Origin: Scylla paramamosain
Lineage: Eukaryota > Arthropoda > Malacostraca > Decapoda > Portunidae
Direction: 5' to 3'
Length of the DNA: 64,000 bases
Assembly (NCBI RefSeq): GCF_035594125.1
Contig: NC_087160.1
Location: 29,810,432-29,874,431 of the forward strand
The notes below the pieces were generated by a model. The model saw only the letters and a list, made by a program, of their open reading frames with translations, had not been told where the DNA came from and ran no database searches. Made by a program: the position numbers and the translations under genes. Positions 55,240 through 64,000 of this stretch are shown here, one piece after another. How positions within the stretch are numbered: the first letter of the stretch is position 1; the number at the start of each line of letters is the position of its first letter.

Positions 55240-55565
55240 GGAAGGTTTTCTTTTTATTTATTTTTTATTTATTTTTTTCTTTTTTTGCAATCTTGTTTGT
55301 TGCGTGAGGCGTTCCTGTGTTTGTGTCTTGTTGATTATCTTTTTTTTCTTTCGAGTTTTTTTTTTCAATTTCTGCAAGTGGAATGGGGTGTTTTCTTTTC
55401 TTGTTCTTCGTCTTCTTTCTTTTTTATCTTTTTTTGCTTCTCCTTTTTTTCTTTTCTTTTTCTTCTTCTCCTTTCTCTTCTTCTTTTCTTCTTATTCTTA
55501 TTCTCCTCCTCCTTCTCCTACTCCTTCTTTTTCTTCTTCTTCTTCTTTTTCCTCTCTCACCCATT
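55240..55565 (+). repeat. Polypyrimidine (CTT/TTC) tract
   Basis: About 320 T/C-rich bases, especially 55430-55560. It is opposite in strand sense to the purine block 1 kb upstream. Confidence 0.85.
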
Positions 55566-55921
55566 TTTCTACCCTGAGCCAGCCTCCCTGAGAAGCATCA
55601 GCTGAGATGTGCGTCTCACCCTACCAGTCCCTTAACGAACAAAATACCTACACGCTTACTACGTATATTTGTAAACTTGGAAAATAAGCTGAAACAAAAA
55701 GATGAAAAAAAAAACTTTCGGACAGTTTAATTTTCTTAATGTCTCTAATTTTTTTTTAATTCTTTAATATTTCATATCTATGAATTAGCATGACAGTGGC
55801 ATTCTTGCAGCCCGCTGGTACAAAATAAACGAGATAAACATTTTACTTTTTTTTCAGAGTTTAACGAACACGAGACCTAATTCGTACTTAATTATATTTC
55901 TGCTTTTATAATATATGCATG

Positions 55922-56775
<854 letters not shown>

Positions 56776-56776
56776 A

Positions 56777-56778
<2 letters not shown>

Positions 56779-56836
<58 letters not shown>
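56779..56836 (+). repeat. (TG)n microsatellite
   Basis: About 57 bases. Confidence 0.95.
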
Positions 56837-56971
56837 TAATGTATATATTTGCCAGGTTCACTTCCATCCCGCAAGGCACACACACAAGGATATACAAACT
56901 TTACAATAGTCCCTCCATCCCACAAGTCACTATTAGAAAACGCTTAAATCTTTAGGAGTAACAAAACTATT

Positions 56972-57794
<823 letters not shown>

Positions 57795-57944
57795 ATTGGA
57801 GGGCAGGCAGCGGCGAGGACTGGTATCGATCACAGTCATATCAATCAGTATTTACACACGTACAGCGGCATCACTCATCTCTGGAACTCTGACATGCAAC
57901 ACAAACCTCACCCTCTGAGTTATGAGGTACATGTCCCTCTAACG

Positions 57945-58070
57945 TGTGGGTGGGTGGGTGGGAAGAGAGGGTGGTTTTGGTAGGTGAGTGGATGGAGTAT
58001 GGGTGGTGATGGTGGTGGTGGCGATGATGATTATGATAAAGACAACAGCAACAACAACAACAACAACATC
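57945..58070 (+). repeat. GGT/GTG- and ACA-rich simple sequence
   Basis: (GGGT)n at 57946-57962, GGTGGTGATGGT repeats to about 58025, then (CAA)n at 58044-58068. Confidence 0.85.
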
Positions 58071-58559
58071 AACAGTACTATGTAAACTTTGGTGGTAGAT
58101 AAGCATCACAACAGCACTGCCGTAAATTACATTTTTACACAGAAATAAAATAACAAATAAATGAATAAATAAAAAAAAACAAGAGATAAACACATCCCTG
58201 AAAAAAATAAAAAATAAATAAATAAATAAATACCTTGAAACCTGACGCATTGTCCTAATATTTGCACAAGTGGGTGGAATGAAACAGCGCCAAGCCAGCA
58301 GCCTCGCCAGTGAAAGAGATGCACCGCACGAGGGTCACAGGAGCCGCTACTTATCCCATAAATTGGCACTCACACCCGCGGACGCCCTCCCTCCACTTCA
58401 AGAGTTACTGCCGCCGCCACCGTGCCAGCCAGATACAGGGCGCCCGTGGGAGGCAAGGAAGCAAAATGAAACTTATAGCAATGGTTAAGTTTACAGATAT
58501 TACTTTTCATTGGTCTATAAACACCGTTGCTTCTGTAGTGAACCTGCCATGTTTGTGGT

Positions 58560-58835
58560 ATACGGGATGTAACAATGACGATATAAGCAAAGTTCTTAGG
58601 GGCAATAATCAAAATAGGACAAAAAATAACAGGTTCTAGCTTGATAAAGTTCGATTTAAAACAGATATAGGATGGAACTGGCTTACAAATAGCGGTAGAA
58701 GAATGGGATAGACTCAGTAATCAGGTTTTCATTATAGTGTTGAGTCATTACGACAAATTTATGAATGAGGATGATAGGTAGAAATGCCACGAGTAGACTT
58801 GACGGTTTCTTGCAGCTTAGCCCTATGTCCTTGTG
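58560..58835 (+). mobile_element. CR1-like LINE family 2, 3' end (copy 5, degenerate)
   Basis: The plus strand matches copy 1 from ACGATATAAGCAAAGTTCTT through AGGTTCTAGCTTGATAAAG and GTAGAAGAATGGGATAGACTC. The 3' UTR has CTTGCAGCTTAGCCCTATGTC. Heavily mutated. Confidence 0.7.
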
Positions 58836-58941
58836 CTGTGGTGGTGGTGGTGGTGGTGGTGAGCGTCGAGGTGGTGACAAGTGGTGATGGATGTGATGTG
58901 TGATGTATGGTGATGGGCGGTGTGGATGATATTTTCCTTGT

Positions 58942-58942
<1 letters not shown>

Positions 58943-58987
<45 letters not shown>
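58943..58987 (+). repeat. (TG)n microsatellite
   Basis: About 45 bases; a (CA)n array lies about 75 bases downstream, so the pair is inverted. Confidence 0.95.
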
Positions 58988-59062
58988 AATCCTCGCCTCG
59001 CCCTCAGTACAGTACTAAATTTGTCAAGAGGAAGTGACGGAGGAGAAGCAAGAGTCACCAGA

Positions 59063-59107
<45 letters not shown>
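59063..59107 (+). repeat. (CA)n microsatellite
   Basis: About 45 bases. Confidence 0.95.
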
Positions 59108-59108
<1 letters not shown>

Positions 59109-59202
59109 CTTTTGGATAACCGTTTTGAGTGAGTGAGAGGAACTGGCACCTTCAGTTGGCATTTTTTTCATAGCCTTTTTGTTGCCCTAGTTAGGAGTTC
59201 CC

Positions 59203-59205
<3 letters not shown>

Positions 59206-59249
<44 letters not shown>
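59206..59249 (+). repeat. (CA)n microsatellite
   Basis: About 44 bases. Confidence 0.95.
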
Positions 59250-59251
<2 letters not shown>

Positions 59252-59892
59252 TCCTTCACAAACACTTCCTCCCTAGTTGATTATCTCTCCTCATCTCATC
59301 CTCTCATCCTGACTTCCTTCTCTCCACCTCCTTCCCTCCCCTCAAAAGAAGGAATTTCGTAAGGTATGCAAAATAGAAATTACAAAGATTATCAAAGACC
59401 ACAGTACGTGTGGTTGAGGGAACGGCAAGAGGAGGAGGAGGAGTGACGGGAAGATGGGAGAGGATAGGGTGAGAGTAGGTAAGGAAATGAAGGAGAAACG
59501 AGGGAGGATGTTGACAAGTGAGTAACGAGTAGGTTAGGGAAGGAGGGAGAGGAAAAGCAGGGGATGATATGTCAGAGGAGAGATAATGGAAGCAGGGGAG
59601 GGAAAGGAAGGAAGGAATATAAAATGGGAATGGGTACATGAAGACTAGTGAGAGGAAAGCTTGAAAATATACATATCCCTTAGACTCACGTATTAAACTG
59701 GCAGATTTACGTGTCATTAATCAGGTCAATTGCTTCAGTAAGGAGGGGCAACGAAGATGAAGGACTAAAGATACTGAATAGCTCTAAAATTAGTGAGTTA
59801 AAATAAGGATTACAATGAGATATGTAACAGAGAGAGAGAGAGAAAGAGAGTGTGTGGGAGAAGAATGCAGTTCAAAAGAGCAGTATATAACT

Positions 59893-59894
<2 letters not shown>

Positions 59895-59956
<62 letters not shown>
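59895..59956 (+). repeat. (CT)n microsatellite
   Basis: About 62 bases. Confidence 0.95.
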
Positions 59957-59958
<2 letters not shown>

Positions 59959-60106
59959 CAATTCTTCACCCAGCCTTTATCAGCGCAATTTTTCACCTCT
60001 CGCTGCCTCGATCCTTCTGGCCTACTTCAAACTTTCTCCTATCTGTCATCACAACCTCTTCTCAGCTTCATTTCCACATCCTCTTAAAATTCATCTCGTC
60101 GGGCTC

Positions 60107-60110
<4 letters not shown>

Positions 60111-60137
<27 letters not shown>
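60111..60137 (+). repeat. (CA)n microsatellite
   Basis: About 27 bases. Confidence 0.9.
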
Positions 60138-60139
<2 letters not shown>

Positions 60140-60539
60140 ATCTACTCACAAAGACGCTTCGTTAAAGATTTTTTGCACAACAGTTAATTTAACTCTGCGA
60201 ATACTTTCCTGCAAAAATGACATCATCAAGTTTGCCAGAAAGGAAGAGGGGGAGGAAGAGGAGATAGCAAGAGGGGGAGGAAGAGGAGAAGAAGAAACGG
60301 CGATAGAGAAGGACAACGATGAGGGCGAGCAGAGAAACAAAGAAACAAACGGGGAATAAACATCTGCAGATTTGTTGGTCCCGAGTATTTAAAGTGCATT
60401 GAGTAGAGTGTATAGAAGAGAGTAAATGAAGAGTAGTAAAGACGAAGGCTCCTCCCTATCAACAAACAACTTCCATGAATCGATCTGACACACACACACA
60501 CACAAACAGACAACAGCTAAGCATCGTTCAGCTTGTTAC

Positions 60540-60960
60540 TGTTCACCATAGCACCGCAATGAGAAGGTCTGTTTGTGCATAGTAACTCAGACGCCCTTAA
60601 ATTTCTCTTGGTTTTCACAGTCTATGAAGGCAATTCCTGTCCCCATTAACTCCTACTTGTCTCGTAAACACTTAACACTGACCCTGTTTCATGTGCTCCC
60701 ACTCCTAGTCGACAAAGTTCCCCTAAAAGACTGTTCTTATGGTTTAGCTTGTAATCACGTACAGGGAGGGTAAAAGCCGCTATATTTGTTATACGTTCAT
60801 CATAATTATTGCTATGACGCAGCCTCCTATTGTCTGTTTACCATTATTGCAATTGCCGAACACGTAGTGACAAATGGAGCAGTGTAAATTATCACTGTTA
60901 ATAAAAATAAAAGTCTAATAAATAGTGTTGTGCAACTTGTGAAATTAAAGAAATCTATTG
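60540..60960. other. Non-repetitive sequence without recognised gene
   Basis: A 66-codon plus-strand frame (60573-60773) shows no family resemblance. Confidence 0.3.
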
Positions 60961-60985
60961 ATTACCACCGTTTTATATTGTATGT

Positions 60986-60986
<1 letters not shown>

Positions 60987-61080
<94 letters not shown>
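60987..61080 (+). repeat. (TG)n microsatellite
   Basis: About 94 bases. Confidence 0.97.
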
Positions 61081-61083
<3 letters not shown>

Positions 61084-61269
61084 GCGTAAGTATGTGCTGT
61101 GTTAAATCCCACACACAGATCCAACAAACACTCATTCCCACAATACACAAATATACACAAATACTGCAAAACCACCTGAGCCCTCCCTCCCCCACCACCA
61201 ACCACCCCCCAACCAAAAAAGATAAACAAAAACACCTTTAAAACCATAAATAAAATATAATCCTACCTA

Positions 61270-61530
61270 AACCCAAATCAGCCGGTCCGTCACTCCCAGC
61301 CTGGCGAGATGGACGTGCTGGTTGGCTCTCGCACCATTTGTCAATCGTGGCTTCAAATTTGTGAGTGCCAGACGCGGCTCGTTATCAGTGTAGTGGGACA
61401 TGACCGTGCACAATTTAACGAAACATGACCACGTGGAGCGCGCGGGTCCCGGTAGTAAAAAGCCAGCGAAACAACCAAACGAGTCTCGATCTGCTGCCAA
61501 CGACACATGACTCGAGCAAGTGTGTTTGTG

Positions 61531-61593
<63 letters not shown>

Positions 61594-62060
61594 ATTATCT
61601 TATATTTTGCTAGTGACGGAACCTTTGCCATCTCTCAGTCTCCATCACAGTCCACGGTTTGCGAGTACCAGTGCTCCTACAAATATGCAGAATCGTGGCG
61701 GGGCGTGTGTGAACTCCCGCGGCTGACTGGCACGTCGGAACGCCTCGCCGCAACAGAAAAGGCGCCTTGTGTCTATGTAGCAAGTTTGTCGTGGCGGTGT
61801 GGACGTTAAGAAAAAAACAGTCACCTGTGTTCAGCTGAGGGGACGAGTGGTCGGCAGCGAGACAAAAAGCGGGTCGAAAACCTTTGCGAGAAAAGAGACT
61901 GCCCTTTTCCGTAATTCCCAGAGAAAGAACTGCACACTTTCGTTTACTGGCGAAAAGAATTATGAGAAAAGGAGCAGACCAGCGTATGAAACGAAGGAAG
62001 CAGAAAAAATAAAAACGGATTCTAGCTTTTCTTCTCCTTCAACAAAGTGAAAAGTTAAGA
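61270..62060. other. CpG-richer block flanking an (AG)n array
   Basis: GC- and CpG-richer than nearly all the rest of the window (61280-61500 and 61660-61900), split by (AG)n at 61533-61590. Such patches can mark promoters or first exons, but I see no start codon context, splice pair or protein similarity to support one. Confidence 0.3.
61533..61590 (+). repeat. (AG)n microsatellite
   Basis: About 58 bases. Confidence 0.95.
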
Positions 62061-62407
62061 CAGTGTTTACTCACACAATAAAGCGAATTATATTAAAAGA
62101 AAACAGTTAAGATTACGATAGATAAAAGAAAACAAAAAGAAAAATACTTAATGCTTTTATTTAATTGACCACGCTTAATATTTACGCATTTTGTTAATCT
62201 ATGACAAAGAACATGTAACAGATTTATGTCTAACCTCCACGAGAAGGGAAGTTGACACGCACATTCTTATTTGCAGCCATAAAAACTATTCCCTCCAGCA
62301 ACACAGAGAAGGAGGAGGTCAGAGGTCACATATTTGTCTGGTTAGAGAGAAATGTGGAAAAAATAACTAAAATCGGAGCATAACATCACCATCTCTTTTA
62401 TTACGTC

Positions 62408-62513
<106 letters not shown>

Positions 62514-62685
62514 CGCAATACCAGTACTAATTTCGGCTGTCATTATCATAGACCGACACACACACACACACACACACGATTCTTAACATCCTTATCACCA
62601 ACAAAATTTTATCTGAATATTTGCCAGATTGTTAGGTCTCCGTCAGCACTACACATGTGAGTAGACGACTCTGCCCCGCCTAGGA

Positions 62686-62688
<3 letters not shown>

Positions 62689-62732
<44 letters not shown>
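62689..62732 (+). repeat. (CT)n microsatellite
   Basis: About 43 bases. Confidence 0.95.
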
Positions 62733-62733
<1 letters not shown>

Positions 62734-62872
62734 AAAACTCCATCCCTCCAGTAGACAAAGTCCAAACAAGATAAATGCTAAATAAAAGAAAAGGCAACGT
62801 ACTTTTTTTCCAGAATTTACGTTCTTGAGAAGGAAAACACAATATGAGCGCAGTCACTGAAGTATTATGTTT

Positions 62873-62935
<63 letters not shown>
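62873..62935 (+). repeat. (CT)n microsatellite
   Basis: About 62 bases. Confidence 0.95.
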
Positions 62936-62937
<2 letters not shown>

Positions 62938-63127
62938 ACAGCAAACACTACTTACTTCATCGATGAGACGAGTTGAGAAGGAAGGAAGTCAAACCACACA
63001 CTAACACGTGTACCCGCAACCGCGTCGCCACGCACACACTCTTTCAACCCGACGTCAGACAGATGCTAGGAAAGTCTTGAGCTCAGAATCTCTGAATCCA
63101 TATCTATGAATCTGACAAACACCTCCG

Positions 63128-63129
<2 letters not shown>

Positions 63130-63188
<59 letters not shown>

Positions 63189-63237
63189 ATCAAGTAAAAT
63201 TATGTCTACACCAATATGCATCTGCGTGATCAAAACG

Positions 63238-63308
<71 letters not shown>

Positions 63309-63360
63309 ATCAAGTAAAATTATGTCTACACCAACATGCATCTGCGTGATCAAAACGATT
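63130..63360 (+). repeat. Two-unit tandem of (CT)n plus 54-base spacer
   Basis: A (CT)n tract followed by a 54-base spacer beginning ACATCAAGTAAAATTATG occurs twice (spacers 63187-63240 and 63307-63360). The period is 120 bases, and the spacers differ at one position (AATATG / AACATG). Confidence 0.93.
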
Positions 63361-64000
63361 CTAAGATGGTGTAAAGCTTTTGATCCCTTTCGAATATAAG
63401 TACCCAGTTCGAACGCGTGACTGGCGACCAGTGAGACAAGCACAGCCTCATCCTATCCCCTGATCTGATACCCCCAGCTGTTCCTCCATTATCTGCCTAC
63501 TTCATTATCACTTTTTAAGCGTCCATCTATCATCACTCACTGTTGTTTATCTAGTTATAGTGCGAGTATAGTCTTCACAAATCTATTTTTCACAACATCC
63601 TACTAAAATTCTGCTGCTAAACGCCTTCCTGACTTTGAATTTCATGAAACAGTCAGGTTACTGCGAGTCTGGTACATTACTCAGCCACCATCGCATCAGT
63701 AAATGCAGTGACACCTTTATTCTTCATTGTAATCCTGTCAGCTTACTAAACACGCATTCCCAACGGAGTCCGCGAACGTGTAAGGGGAATATTTGAATAG
63801 GTTAGACTCTGAGACACGTTAATAGTATAAAGAAGCAAGGTAGTCTCCACACAGGACACCACGAATCCTTGCTGCTTCACTCTCTCACTCTCTCTACTTG
63901 TGCATCGTTCGAATCAACAGAGCCGAACTTGTGACTACAGAAAAAGCCTTGCGCAGGGACGGGAGCACTGTGTTAGGGAGATAAGTGTTGTACCCAGGCG
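63361..64000. other. Non-repetitive end of window, no gene recognised
   Basis: Less AT-rich sequence with no long open frame. It could be the upstream region of a neighbouring gene, but nothing in it proves this. Confidence 0.3.

Overview
The window looks like a stretch of a decapod-crustacean-type arthropod genome (inferred, not proven). It is AT-rich, has very many long dinucleotide arrays (CT, TA and TG tracts up to hundreds of bases), and carries several degenerate non-LTR retrotransposon families and Penelope-like elements. There are no operons, Shine-Dalgarno sites or dense ORFs. I recognise only one host gene.

That gene is HIRA, on the + strand. It encodes the WD40 subunit of the HIR/HIRA histone chaperone, which deposits histone H3.3 outside replication. 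Sixteen exons (2401-44702) join through GT-AG introns into about 905 codons. They cover six WD40 blades (exons 1-6), the ASF1-binding B domain (exon 8), a linker with a basic GRP motif (exon 10), the C-terminal HIRA domain (exons 11-16) and a stop at 44700-44702. The first exon(s), encoding about the first 60 residues, lie mostly or wholly upstream. The reading frame is consistent across every junction except inside exon 6. There, one extra base creates two adjacent UGA codons exactly at the end of the propeller, and skipping that base restores the HIRA frame. This is the main observation of the window.

The introns are full of mobile DNA. (i) At least six copies of a Jockey/CR1-like LINE (A 2.8-5.7 kb, B 13.3-16.4 kb nearly full length, D 22.1-23.1, C 24.0-25.8, E 27.3-27.5, F 29.2-30.1 kb). 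(ii) 3' ends of a second CR1-like family (8.3, 11.0, 20.2, 53.1 and 58.6 kb). (iii) Other LINE fragments at 0.1-1.3, 17.8-19.4 and 39.5-41.1 kb. (iv) Three Penelope-like elements (27.0, 35.6 and 38.0 kb), each ending on a (TA)n array; two have inverted terminal segments, and one carries an intact-looking hammerhead ribozyme core. (v) DNA-transposon MITEs: pogo/Tigger-like at 16.6, 37.3, 41.1 and 41.6 kb, a long-TIR element at 23.3 kb, and a piggyBac-like element at 32.9 kb. (vi) A solo LTR nested in LINE copy F.

A probable 3' UTR runs from 44703 to about 47.1 kb. The rest (47.1-64 kb) has no exon I can support. It holds microsatellites, strand-asymmetric polypurine/polypyrimidine blocks, two degenerate LINE ends, a roughly 780-base (TA)n array, and scattered CpG-richer patches that could be intergenic or the 5' side of a neighbouring gene.
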